Positions 7,833 through 16,328 of a stretch of 64,000 nt of DNA are shown here, in pieces. The stretch covers positions 1 through 64,000 of IMG/VR virus record IMGVR_UViG_3300009370_000009; one strand, written 5' to 3'. How positions within the stretch are numbered: position 1 is the stretch's first letter; every line of letters starts with the position of its first letter. The position numbers and the translations under genes are program-made. The DNA comes from a virus. The notes below the pieces were generated by a model, which had not been told where the DNA came from, ran no database searches, and saw only the letters and a list, made by a program, of their open reading frames with translations.

Positions 7833-8512
7833 TGAGTTTAGGTTCTAATCGTGCATTATTAGCGGCTGCCGGTGTGTCTACGGGGCTTAAGTTTGGCGAC
7901 GAAGCGTGGATGCAAGTTGACAATGTAACAGTTAGTGGCAATTCCAATCTGGATGTCACGTTTACATCTAGTGGTTCGGAGGAAGCGTGGTCTAGTTTCA
8001 GAGATTTGGTTATAATGATTAAAGCCAAGTCGCAGGCGTATTCCGAACAAAACTTAATGGTTGAAATAAACAATATCGCACTGTCTACAACATCAAACCG
8101 TCAGTATTATAATGCCAAGTTTCATTATATGGCCGGTGGAAGTGGCACATACACTTACTCGGACAATACTTATATGAATGGCAGTGCGGGTGATCAGTAT
8201 GCTAGCAAACAGTCAGGGATGGTGGTTGGTTATCAGGGTGGTCGTTCTAATATGATAGCTCCCAATATTATCACGTTCTATGACATCAACTCGTCTCAGA
8301 CAAAGTATTGGCAGCATATGGCTTTTCCTGGCAAGGTCAGTACCGGCACTGGTCAGGATTCACATCCAATTTGGGGCTATCATTCTTTCTTTTACACTTC
8401 TCGTACAAATACCCCTGCCATCACTACTCTTAACTTTTATGGTGGCGATAATCACAATTGGAGAGACGGTGCCACATTTTCGTTGTACGGCATCTTAGGA
8501 GATGAAACATGA
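7832..8512 (+). CDS. LYG-family tail adhesin paralogue 4
   Basis: A 226-residue protein, the longest of the six paralogues. The N-terminal MSLGSNRALLAAAG resembles the opening of the glycine-rich protein at 513 (MPVGSAKFGLMAAAG), suggesting shared N-terminal attachment sequences. It has the SSFRDLVIMIKAKSQ strand, NLMVEINN, and ends with ATFSLYGILGDE. It begins the second trio of adhesin paralogues and overlaps the next gene by ATGA. Enzyme motifs are absent. Confidence 0.6.
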   Translation: MSLGSNRALLAAAGVSTGLKFGDEAWMQVDNVTVSGNSNLDVTFTSSGSEEAWSSFRDLVIMIKAKSQAYSEQNLMVEINNIALSTTSNRQYYNAKFHYMAGGSGTYTYSDNTYMNGSAGDQYASKQSGMVVGYQGGRSNMIAPNIITFYDINSSQTKYWQHMAFPGKVSTGTGQDSHPIWGYHSFFYTSRTNTPAITTLNFYGGDNHNWRDGATFSLYGILGDET

Positions 8513-9093
8513 CGTACCATCTTATTTCTGCTGTGGAACTGTCTTCAACCACTAGCGTGGTTGAGTTTGCGGACATATCAGATGAAGGGATAATGCTGGA
8601 ATGTCGAGTCAACGCCAAGTCAACTCGTACCACTCAATCTGACCAAATCGCCTTTAAAACTATAGATGGTACTCAAAATGGCTGGTCAGGTGGGATGGCT
8701 GTCGCAGACACAGGTGGTTGGGTCAACTCCAACAGTAACTATTATTGGGGCGGCGGGTCTGCTTATTTTTCAAGCACGGTGTACAGTAACATTGCTGCGT
8801 CCGGGTCCACCAACAATGTGTCCGGGCAGTTCTCTCCTGTCATCATGCAATTTTGGAATTACAATGTTGACACTCAACCTACGAGCGCCATGTTGTGGTC
8901 AGGTACTTTGAATGCCACTAACGCAGCGTGGAGTAACAATTCCGTTCAGTTTGTTTGGGGCAATTTGTTGGATTATTCTGGCGGTTCTCAGTTTGAGAGA
9001 CTGACCAAGATGTCAGGTTTGTACATACAATGCGGTTTCGGAGATTTTGTGGCTGGTTCATCATTTCGTCTATACGGGTACAAGGCAGCATAA
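8509..9093 (+). CDS. LYG-family tail adhesin paralogue 5
   Basis: A 194-residue protein with the GIMLECRVNAKSTRTTQSD strand region near residue 28 and the C-terminal SSFRLYGYKAA. Rich in Ser, Gly, Asn and Trp, as expected of an extracellular beta-sandwich. It overlaps its neighbours by ATGA and TAATG. Assigned to the adhesin family by position, size and closing motif. Confidence 0.6.
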   Translation: MTYHLISAVELSSTTSVVEFADISDEGIMLECRVNAKSTRTTQSDQIAFKTIDGTQNGWSGGMAVADTGGWVNSNSNYYWGGGSAYFSSTVYSNIAASGSTNNVSGQFSPVIMQFWNYNVDTQPTSAMLWSGTLNATNAAWSNNSVQFVWGNLLDYSGGSQFERLTKMSGLYIQCGFGDFVAGSSFRLYGYKAA

Positions 9094-9719
9094 TGGCACT
9101 GGTAAAGGCAATGTTCTTTTTGAGCCAGTCTACTGTTTCTGGTACTGGGACGTATACGGTGTCTCATTCAATCAGTAACGCTAACGACTATCAGTCGCTC
9201 AGGATTATCTTCTCCGCTAGAACAAATAGTTCCAATATAGCCAATGGTCGTGGGATGGGGTACGACAGGTTGTATATGCAGTTTAATGGTGATACAACTG
9301 GAGCGAACTATATGTGGGGTGGAATTGACGGCAACTATGATAATGATTCTGCTGCGTATTGGAGACAAAGAGACAGTTCAAATCTAGGCAGCGGGTATCG
9401 CACTACCTATGGGTATGACATCGGAGAATTGGCTGCACACGGCAGTACCAGGGATGGGAGTAATGATGTTTGGACTAGTGGAATGATCGACATTTTGCAC
9501 AAGTCTGGGTCTTGGTGTCAGAGTATTATCCAAACGTGGCAACCAAAGGGTAACGGTGGTTCTTCGTTCAACGCACAGTTGTACTCCACAGGAAAGGTTC
9601 TCTCCGGGTTTGTATGGAAGGATACTTCTACGTTAACTTCCGTTGCTTTTAAGACTAGGCACAACCGGTTTGAGCCTGGATCACATTTTGCTTTATATGG
9701 TTTAAAGAATACGGCGTAA
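9093..9719 (+). CDS. LYG-family tail adhesin paralogue 6
   Basis: A 208-residue protein taken from the ATG on TAATG at 9091-9095; a longer reading from 9030 lies inside the previous gene. It contains DYQSLRIIFSARTNSS, LYMQFNGDTTGANYMWGG (very like paralogue 1) and ends HFALYGLKNTA. Last of the second trio, followed 23 bases later by a tail chaperone-like gene with its own GGAGG site. Confidence 0.6.
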   Translation: MALVKAMFFLSQSTVSGTGTYTVSHSISNANDYQSLRIIFSARTNSSNIANGRGMGYDRLYMQFNGDTTGANYMWGGIDGNYDNDSAAYWRQRDSSNLGSGYRTTYGYDIGELAAHGSTRDGSNDVWTSGMIDILHKSGSWCQSIIQTWQPKGNGGSSFNAQLYSTGKVLSGFVWKDTSTLTSVAFKTRHNRFEPGSHFALYGLKNTA

Positions 9720-9742
9720 CAGCTGATTGGAGGAAATAGATT

Positions 9743-10048
9743 ATGCCAGTAGAATCAGGCGCAACCCGCCTAACTAATGAATCAGGAACTTGGGAGTATG
9801 TCCCTCTGACTCAAGAGGAAATAGATCTTCGCAATGCTCAAGCGGAGGATGCGGATCTAGACTTTAGTGAGATCAGAGCAGTACGGGATGGAGATTTGGC
9901 CCGGTCTGATTGGACAGATTTGCCCAATGCTCCACTTACTGCTGAGAAGGCAGCGGAGTGGCAGACGTACCGTCAGGAACTACGAGACTATCCGGCACAG
10001 TCCGACAGGGTTTCAACACTTCCGGCGTGGCCAACACCTCCGTCTTAA
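9743..10048 (+). CDS. phage tail assembly chaperone-like protein, second copy
   Basis: A 101-residue protein preceded by TTGGAGGAAATAG. It has the acidic N-terminus (PLTQEEIDLRNAQ) and family core R.VRDGDLARSDWTDLPNAPL, EWQTYRQELRDYP and PAWPTPP. It is a diverged paralogue of 3052-3363; each copy closes a cassette of adhesin genes, so each may serve a different fibre. After it come 57 non-coding bases with a possible weak promoter (TGATAAGAT at 10077-10085). Confidence 0.75.
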   Translation: MPVESGATRLTNESGTWEYVPLTQEEIDLRNAQAEDADLDFSEIRAVRDGDLARSDWTDLPNAPLTAEKAAEWQTYRQELRDYPAQSDRVSTLPAWPTPPS

Positions 10049-10105
10049 AATATTATTCGGTTTTTTATTGAATAAGTGATAAGATTGCCATAGGGGGAAT
10101 GTTCT

Positions 10106-10528
10106 ATGGCAAAAGAAGATTCAATAAGCATTTCTAAATCTGAGATAATTGCTGCCCTGTCTAAAGTTGAAGATATCAAGGAAAAGACATCTGTTGGAAT
10201 TAAGCAGGCCACTAGCACTCTAGAAAAGATTAAAGACAATATTGCCTGGTTGCTAGGCTTGCCTGCCACTATAGGTGGTGCATTTGGTTTCTTGATAGAC
10301 TCTGGAAACGAGCAGGCTGAATTATCATATCAGGTGGCTCAATTGGAAGACGCCGTTGCTGAACTTAAGGCTGAAAATGATTTGCTTGGCGGGGGAGCGA
10401 AGAATTTCAGTTTAGATTTGTCTAATGCACCTGGTGGCTCATTGACGCCTATTTTAGTCGGTATTACGATTGTTATTCTTGTTGGAGTCCTATTCTGGTA
10501 TCAGAGTAGGCGAAGAAAGAGAGGATGA
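10106..10528 (+). CDS. small membrane protein with coiled coil, upstream of lipoprotein
   Basis: A 140-residue protein. Residues 1-48 are a charged helix, followed by a moderately hydrophobic Gly-rich stretch (IAWLLGLPATIGGAFGFLI, residues 49-67). A coiled-coil-like segment (residues 70-95) and a clear transmembrane helix (ILVGITIVILVGVLFWY, about 114-131) follow. It ends in a strongly basic tail (RRRKRG), which by the positive-inside rule should face the cytoplasm. GGGGGAAT gives a weak ribosome site. It overlaps the lipoprotein gene by ATGA, so the two are probably co-translated and act together at the membrane. A holin- or spanin-like role is possible because the endolysin is downstream, but no family is recognised. 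Confidence 0.6.
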   Translation: MAKEDSISISKSEIIAALSKVEDIKEKTSVGIKQATSTLEKIKDNIAWLLGLPATIGGAFGFLIDSGNEQAELSYQVAQLEDAVAELKAENDLLGGGAKNFSLDLSNAPGGSLTPILVGITIVILVGVLFWYQSRRRKRG

Positions 10529-13500
10529 AAAAACCCTCAGCGATATTTGTCGCTGGGGCGCTACTCCTCGCCAGCTGCTCGAGTGGTTCTACAGAGTCTG
10601 AGATTACAACAGGAACATTGTTTCCGGCAACTACTACTAGTGTGGTGGAAACGGATCGGCCTGTAGTTACAACAACTACGTCAACAATTGCGCCGGTAAT
10701 GTTGGAGAGTGTTCCTCTGGTTGATTACGCTATTCCTGAATATACCGCAGAGAATGATACATTTTCTTTTGAAAACTTTGGCGGTGGAGAAGCTCCAGCC
10801 GACTTAACTGTGAACATGGCTCGCCGTTTGTATGGCGACAACCAGGTATGTTCTGATGTTACGGATAACAAGTGTACGCCGTATCCTGTGATTCTACAGT
10901 TGATGTCGCAGGCCAATAAGTCGATGCGTGGCGGTTTGTGTGAAGGGCTGGCTGTATTGAGTATGCGTCTCTCTGGTGATATTGAAACGCTGGCATCTTT
11001 TCAAAATACTACAACTGTTGCCGAACTGATTAAAGAAGACCCTGCTTTGCTTTCTGAGATTGCCTATTGGTATGTAACCCAGTTTGCAATGGAAGTCCAA
11101 CAAGAGGCTTCGTCGTATTTAGAGTTGTCACCGACGGCATTGGCTGAGATTCTGCTGTATGACTTCGCAGAGGCAGAACAAGGCAATCCTTATACTGGGT
11201 TCACAATCGGTATTTACAGCGACAAGGGAGGTCACGCTGTGACTCCTTATCGCGTTGAAGAGATGGCTAGTGGGTACAGGATATATATTTATGATTCAAA
11301 CTGGCCCGGTGAAGAGCGTTGGATAGACGTTTCCAAGGATGGCACTTGGATATATGCGTTAGCCGCTACTAACCCTACTGAGCAGTCAGAGGCGTGGTCT
11401 GGCGGGGTTGGGACTATGGAATTGACACCTATGCGTGCCCGTACTGGGCCTTTTACTTGTAGTTTCTGCCCTCAAGAAGAAGGGGAGGAATCTGGCACGA
11501 TGCTTACTGTTGCTGCTTCTGGCAGCAAGCAGATGGCATTAAAGATTGAAACTGAATCCGGGCAAAGACTTGGATACTATGACGGGGCATTTGTTAACGA
11601 GATTCCTGGGGCGACGTATAGGTATCTCATATCAGGACCAAGTACTTCTGATCCCGTGCTTGTTTTCCTGCCACCTGGTATTGAAACTTTCAGTGCCGAT
11701 GTTGAAGAGATTGCTGTACCGGGAAAGGATGAGCCAGTTTCGACTAAAGATAGAATTGAAGACGCTATAGAAGAGGTAGTGGAGCAAAAGTTCTCCTTGT
11801 TGGTTTTAAATGAAGAAAAGTCGGTTCAGATTGAGGCTGTAATAGTTGAGGAAGAAGAACCTGAAAGGTGGGAGCAGCCCGATGATGAATCTGAGGAAGA
11901 GCAATCTTTGCTTGATTTCTCTGAAGAATCTATTGAGATCGCAGAGATTGAGGAAGCCACAGTTGCAATTGCTGTTGACTCTCTTGAAGTCGAAGTTGAA
12001 CTAGATACAGGGCAGCAAATCGAACTGGTATTTGATTCAGAGCCAGAAATTTCTGATGAGCTAGATATGATGGATATTTCCATTCAAGATAATGAAGGTG
12101 AATTGCTGGCTGAAGTTGAGGTTGATCTGTCCGCTTATAGGGCTGTTGCTGCCGTGGAAGAGCCAACAACGACTACACCTGACCAGCCTAGCGTTACAAT
12201 TCCTACGCCAGAACCGGTAGTTGTTCCTGTGATTATTGAAATAGCATACAATGAAGAAATTGGTGAAATTGTTCAAGAGGAAGAAGTAGTTGAGGCGTGG
12301 GTTGCCTCAGATGCTGAGTATTATCAGGCTGTAGCAGAAGATAGAATTGAAGAGGTGTTGGGAGAGTCTTATGTAGAAGAGATTCAAGATGTTAGTGAAT
12401 GGGAGGCTCCTGAAGAGTTTGATGATACAGAATTGGATATGGCTGAGATTATTCTTAGCGTAGATGAGGAATATTGGGAGGACGAACAGTGGGATGAGGT
12501 TGATTATGATGATGAATGGTTTGAGGAACAAGAGGATGAAGTAGAAGAATTCTTCGCAGAGGCTGTTGAGTTAGAGGTGGTTGTTGAGTTTATTGAAGAG
12601 CATGAAGAAGAATTAGCAACCTTCTTTATCAATGAAGAGGTTGATGAAGAAGAGTTTTGGGATGCCTATGAAGAGGAATACTATGAGGAAGATTTTGCTT
12701 TCCAAGAGTATGATGCCGAACTCGAGGAAGAAATGATCCTTGAAGAATTTGGATTAGAAGAGTGGAACGAAGACTTATTAGGGCCGGCTCCAACAGAGAC
12801 TGAAGAGTGGACTGAAGAGGATTGGAATGCTTATGATGAGGAAATGGATGAGATTTGGGAAGAAGAGATGGAAGATCCAGAAGCATGGGAAGAGGAACTT
12901 CTGGAAGAATTAGGGGTAGAGGAATGGGACCCAGATTGGGGACCATCACCAACAGAATCAGCAGACTGGACTGAGGATGATTGGGATGCTTACGATCAAG
13001 AATGGGCTACTGACGAAGAGCAGCGTATTCTTGAGGAAGAGGGCTTGGAAGAGTGGCCAGAAGACTGGGGGCCATCACCAAGCGAAACTGCTTTATGGAC
13101 TGAAAGCGATTGGATCGCTTATGACGAAGAGCAGGAACTATTATGGGAGGTCGAAAATGAGACGGATACCAATATCGCCGTGGAAGAGGATTGGCTTGAT
13201 GAAGATTGGTTGGAAGAAGAAGTTGAAGTTATATCTGAGATTGATTTTGGATTAGAGGATGAGTTGGTTGAAGAAGAGTTTTTAGAGATGCTATCTGAAC
13301 TTAGCGAAGATGAGTTGGATGATTGGGAAGACTTCATAGGTGATGAAGAAGAGGAAGAATGGTATAATGAAGAGGACTCTATTGAAGAGGAATTGGAGGA
13401 TATAGATGAAGAAGAGTGGAATCAAGAACCCGGCGAAGATGGGGACGAAACTTGGTGGGGGGATGATGAATCAGAAGACCAGGAAGAAGAAGGGTGGCTG

Positions 13501-15246
13501 GAAGGAGCCGAAGAAGAAGTAGAAGATTGGGACGAGGATTACGAGGAAGATCTTGAAGACTCAACCGAGGAAGACGTAGATAGTTTTGACGAAGAATTTC
13601 TGCCCGAGTCGGATTTACCTTCAGAGGAAGAAGTGGATGAAGAGCAAGTGGATGAAACGGAGATGCCTCCTGCAGAAGAGGACGAAGAGCGGGGGGAGGA
13701 GTTAGATGAAGAAGTCGAAGAAGAATGGGAAGAAGAAAGCGAAGAGATATTTGAAGAAGATGAGGAAGAAGAATGGGAGTGGGAAAACGAAGGAAGCACT
13801 TCCGATGAGGGGGATGACCAAGACGATTCTACATGGGATGAATCCGATCTCGAAGATGAAGCCGTAGAGGAAGAGTCTTGGGACCCTTATGAACAGTGTA
13901 GAGGAACGTCAGCTTGTGACAGTGCCCCTGGAGGGTATGAAACTTGGGACGATTACGATCAAGCAAATGACCCCGGCTACTACGACGACTGGGGCGACGA
14001 ACTGCCGAGTGGGTATGCGACATGGGCTGACTTCGCTCAAGAGGTGGAAATAGGGGTAGTCAGCGCCGACGTTGCTGCCGAGTATCTGCCCGAAGAGGTG
14101 CAGGAAGCGATCATCCCTGTGGTCGTCGTCGTAGAGGAGGTCTACTATCCGACGGTTTCCTACACATACGAGGACGTTTCCATATCGGAAATCCTGTCAA
14201 CCAATGTTTCCACGGCTCAGACCGGAACGGCTACCAGTTCAGTCGTGACGGCTACGAACGTTACCGGCACTGAGGTAACGGCTGCGAATGTCACTGGTAC
14301 AGAAGTCTCTACGGATATGACCGCCGTGTTGAGTCGTGATGCTAATGACGGGCACTGGCATACTTGGGAGACAACGGTAACTACGACTGAAACTACGACT
14401 GAAACTACGACCCAAACTACGACAGAAACTACGACTGCTACGACGGTGACCAATACCCTTGTTGACACAACGACTGTTGTCGGTCGTACTGGTTCCGACA
14501 TGACAACTTGTACGTTCTATGACGGGGTGAACGTCGGCTGCTCCACGGCGCGTGGATGGAGTCCTGAGACAACTACCGTCACTGTTGGAGATCCCTACAC
14601 CGAGGCCAGCACAACGACCGCTACGGCGGACGTAGTGACGACTGTTACGGCTGACGTTGTAACCACCGCAACCAGCACAGCGAGCCAGCAGGTCGAACAG
14701 GGTTGCTCTGAGGGCGGCTGGACAGGGATGGGGGACTGGTGCATCGTCTCGTCTAGCAGTCGCACCGATTACGACTACATCCAGTTCACATTGGATGAGC
14801 CAACGAGCATCCGTATCGACGCTGAAACAAACCTGACCCGCGCCCAGTTCAATACGAACAACGAGGCTGGTGACCCCTACATCTACCTAAACTGGGATAC
14901 CCACGCTCCTGAAGGAAACCACTCAGGAGACGCATCAGCAGTAGGGGTTGGTCAACTGATTGAAAGTGACGATGACGGCGGGAACGACTGTGGGAACACT
15001 TGTCTCAACCCGCCCAGCACCGCCGTGGATGTGGATGAAACTCCACATGTAATTAGATGCGAAGATGCTGGCACCGATTGTTCAGATTGGCCGGATCTCC
15101 CCCCAGTCATCGACAACGTTAGTGATCAGTGGGATAGTCGCATCGTCCGCACCAATCAGGCTGCGGGCAACTATGTAGTAAGAGGTTCGGTCTATAACGG
15201 AAACAATGACGGGTGGTATCGCTTGACGATTGAGGAGGTCGAGTAG
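10525..15246 (+). CDS. giant phage lipoprotein: papain-like domain, hyperacidic repeats, Thr-rich stalk, C-terminal beta domain
   Basis: A 1573-residue protein. Residues 1-18 form a lipoprotein signal peptide (KK, hydrophobic core, lipobox LLASC with Cys18); a Thr/Ser linker follows to about 60. Residues 90-330 hold motifs like bacterial papain-like cysteine peptidases: Cys139 in GGLCEG, His237 in GGHAVTPYRV and Asn259 in YDSNWPG. From about 440 to 1120 roughly half of the residues are Asp/Glu, with many Trp and Tyr. A Thr-rich segment near 1290-1320 (TTTE repeats) leads to a C-terminal domain (about 1410-1573) with DYIQFTLDEP, DPYIYLNW and GNYVVRGSVYN, resembling pre-peptidase C-terminal (PPC) beta domains. 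Secretion and lipid anchoring outside the cell membrane are predicted. The base composition changes at about 13900. Peptidase activity and role (exclusion, cell-surface binding, virion part) are untested. Confidence 0.75.
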   Translation: MKKPSAIFVAGALLLASCSSGSTESEITTGTLFPATTTSVVETDRPVVTTTTSTIAPVMLESVPLVDYAIPEYTAENDTFSFENFGGGEAPADLTVNMARRLYGDNQVCSDVTDNKCTPYPVILQLMSQANKSMRGGLCEGLAVLSMRLSGDIETLASFQNTTTVAELIKEDPALLSEIAYWYVTQFAMEVQQEASSYLELSPTALAEILLYDFAEAEQGNPYTGFTIGIYSDKGGHAVTPYRVEEMASGYRIYIYDSNWPGEERWIDVSKDGTWIYALAATNPTEQSEAWSGGVGTMELTPMRARTGPFTCSFCPQEEGEESGTMLTVAASGSKQMALKIETESGQRLGYYDGAFVNEIPGATYRYLISGPSTSDPVLVFLPPGIETFSADVEEIAVPGKDEPVSTKDRIEDAIEEVVEQKFSLLVLNEEKSVQIEAVIVEEEEPERWEQPDDESEEEQSLLDFSEESIEIAEIEEATVAIAVDSLEVEVELDTGQQIELVFDSEPEISDELDMMDISIQDNEGELLAEVEVDLSAYRAVAAVEEPTTTTPDQPSVTIPTPEPVVVPVIIEIAYNEEIGEIVQEEEVVEAWVASDAEYYQAVAEDRIEEVLGESYVEEIQDVSEWEAPEEFDDTELDMAEIILSVDEEYWEDEQWDEVDYDDEWFEEQEDEVEEFFAEAVELEVVVEFIEEHEEELATFFINEEVDEEEFWDAYEEEYYEEDFAFQEYDAELEEEMILEEFGLEEWNEDLLGPAPTETEEWTEEDWNAYDEEMDEIWEEEMEDPEAWEEELLEELGVEEWDPDWGPSPTESADWTEDDWDAYDQEWATDEEQRILEEEGLEEWPEDWGPSPSETALWTESDWIAYDEEQELLWEVENETDTNIAVEEDWLDEDWLEEEVEVISEIDFGLEDELVEEEFLEMLSELSEDELDDWEDFIGDEEEEEWYNEEDSIEEELEDIDEEEWNQEPGEDGDETWWGDDESEDQEEEGWLEGAEEEVEDWDEDYEEDLEDSTEEDVDSFDEEFLPESDLPSEEEVDEEQVDETEMPPAEEDEERGEELDEEVEEEWEEESEEIFEEDEEEEWEWENEGSTSDEGDDQDDSTWDESDLEDEAVEEESWDPYEQCRGTSACDSAPGGYETWDDYDQANDPGYYDDWGDELPSGYATWADFAQEVEIGVVSADVAAEYLPEEVQEAIIPVVVVVEEVYYPTVSYTYEDVSISEILSTNVSTAQTGTATSSVVTATNVTGTEVTAANVTGTEVSTDMTAVLSRDANDGHWHTWETTVTTTETTTETTTQTTTETTTATTVTNTLVDTTTVVGRTGSDMTTCTFYDGVNVGCSTARGWSPETTTVTVGDPYTEASTTTATADVVTTVTADVVTTATSTASQQVEQGCSEGGWTGMGDWCIVSSSSRTDYDYIQFTLDEPTSIRIDAETNLTRAQFNTNNEAGDPYIYLNWDTHAPEGNHSGDASAVGVGQLIESDDDGGNDCGNTCLNPPSTAVDVDETPHVIRCEDAGTDCSDWPDLPPVIDNVSDQWDSRIVRTNQAAGNYVVRGSVYNGNNDGWYRLTIEEVE
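12739..13132 (+). repeat. three tandem coding repeats in acidic region of the lipoprotein
   Basis: Copies start at 12739, 12901 and 13030. Each codes a conserved stretch of about 34 residues: LEE.G.EEW, then GP.PTE (or GPSPSE), then WTE.DW.AYD.E, separated by variable acidic spacers. The rest of the acidic region is irregular. Confidence 0.65.
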
Positions 15247-15267
15247 CGTGCAATCGTATGGTAGTTA

Positions 15268-15276
15268 TGGTATTAT
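15268..15276 (+). promoter_or_regulatory. extended -10 promoter placing +1 at or near a start codon
   Basis: TGGTATTAT ends 6 bases before the ATG at 15283. There is no Shine-Dalgarno between stop of the lipoprotein and this ATG. The spacing implies a leaderless transcript, a mode common in Actinobacteria. Confidence 0.5.
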
Positions 15277-15282
15277 GTAGTT

Positions 15283-16155
15283 ATGTCAATGTTAGTACAT
15301 GAAACGTTTGGAGATGGCTGGGAGAGGTCATGGAAAGGGGAGGTTCACCACGCCTACAAGAGTGGTGACGCGTTACGCCTGATGTTTCGAGAGGGAAAGC
15401 ATTATGGTTGTGCCTTATATCAAGAAGTCGCCCCTTCTCGTCATGTAAAATGTTCATATATGGTTAGAGCTCTTGGAAATTGGAACTCTGACAGCACGGG
15501 GAAAACATTAGGATTTGCAGATTTAAGATGGAAAGATGACAGGGGGCGATCTTATGGTCATGGCAATAGGAGACCTAATCCTGATGGCTTTTCTTTTAGA
15601 ACTTGGTTTGGTAAGTCTAAAGACGGTAAAATGCCAATCGGTATGTACTTTTATCACCTGGGGCAGACCCCTAGATGGGGTGATTCTGTTAAGGTAGGGG
15701 AGTTAACAATTGGTTCTGCTCCAGTTTTGTTTGAATGCGAAGCCGATTTTGACGAAGGATTTATTCGTGCTAGGGTTGATGGTGGCGATTGGGTCAGGCA
15801 TAATCTAGTTGTTACGGACAAGACGGCAGTCAATTGGGCTTGGTTGGATGCTTATTACGGTGGCCCTGCTGTTGCGCCAGAGAATATGGCGTGGGATGTT
15901 TCAGATTATAAACTAGAAAATTTAGGGCCAGATCCCATGGACCCGAGTATTGATTGGGATGGGATTATGAAAATGATCGCTGAAAAGGAAGAGGCTGCCA
16001 AGGAGACAGCGGAATCTGAGGAAGCGGTTGAAAAGGTTGTATTGGATGGGTTGGCGGAGCATGGACTGAAGTCAGTTTCTGAAAATTCGCTGATTCAAGA
16101 TTTACGAGATTTAGCAGATAAATTAGAGGCTTTGGAAGCCGGAAAGGTAAGTTAA
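15283..16155 (+). CDS. polysaccharide-lyase-like virion or secreted protein
   Basis: A 290-residue protein. Residues 1-220 resemble the jelly-roll fold of polysaccharide lyase family 14 and related lectin-like proteins: W..SW.GE near the start, ALYQEV, GFADLRWKDD, SFRTWFG, MYFYHLGQTPRWGDS and a final W.VSDYKLENLG. The C-terminal 60 residues are helical and charged (EKEEAAKETAESEEA). PL14 enzymes cut acidic glycans; I cannot identify the catalytic residues with confidence, so sugar binding without cleavage is possible. It sits just before the endolysin, preceded by a possible leaderless promoter, and overlaps a small gene by TAATG. Confidence 0.55.
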   Translation: MSMLVHETFGDGWERSWKGEVHHAYKSGDALRLMFREGKHYGCALYQEVAPSRHVKCSYMVRALGNWNSDSTGKTLGFADLRWKDDRGRSYGHGNRRPNPDGFSFRTWFGKSKDGKMPIGMYFYHLGQTPRWGDSVKVGELTIGSAPVLFECEADFDEGFIRARVDGGDWVRHNLVVTDKTAVNWAWLDAYYGGPAVAPENMAWDVSDYKLENLGPDPMDPSIDWDGIMKMIAEKEEAAKETAESEEAVEKVVLDGLAEHGLKSVSENSLIQDLRDLADKLEALEAGKVS

Positions 16156-16328
16156 TGAGTGTAGTTACGAATTTTAATCCTACTGCTGAAGAAGTTATCA
16201 ATGAACTTACGAATCACCCAGATGGGAAGGTTCAGTTAGAGATGGCAGTTCTTCGTGCAGTGGTTGCCCGTCAAAAGGCATATATTGATGCATCGCAAGA
16301 AAGCGAGGAGGAAGAGGAGAACCCATGA
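16155..16328 (+). CDS. small hypothetical protein (57 aa)
   Basis: A short gene between the lyase-like protein and endolysin, starting on TAATG and ending on ATGA with the endolysin start. It reads MSVVTNFNPTAEEV and ends in SEEEEENP, with helical, charged content between. The perfect fit between two overlapping starts and stops supports it being real. No family is recognised; an endolysin partner is conceivable from position only. Confidence 0.6.
   Translation: MSVVTNFNPTAEEVINELTNHPDGKVQLEMAVLRAVVARQKAYIDASQESEEEEENP

Noticed and set aside
11826-13799. Several minus-strand frames opposite the acidic region
   Set aside because: They translate to Ser/Leu/Ile-rich low-complexity antisense of GAA/GAG codons. 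No start signals are present.
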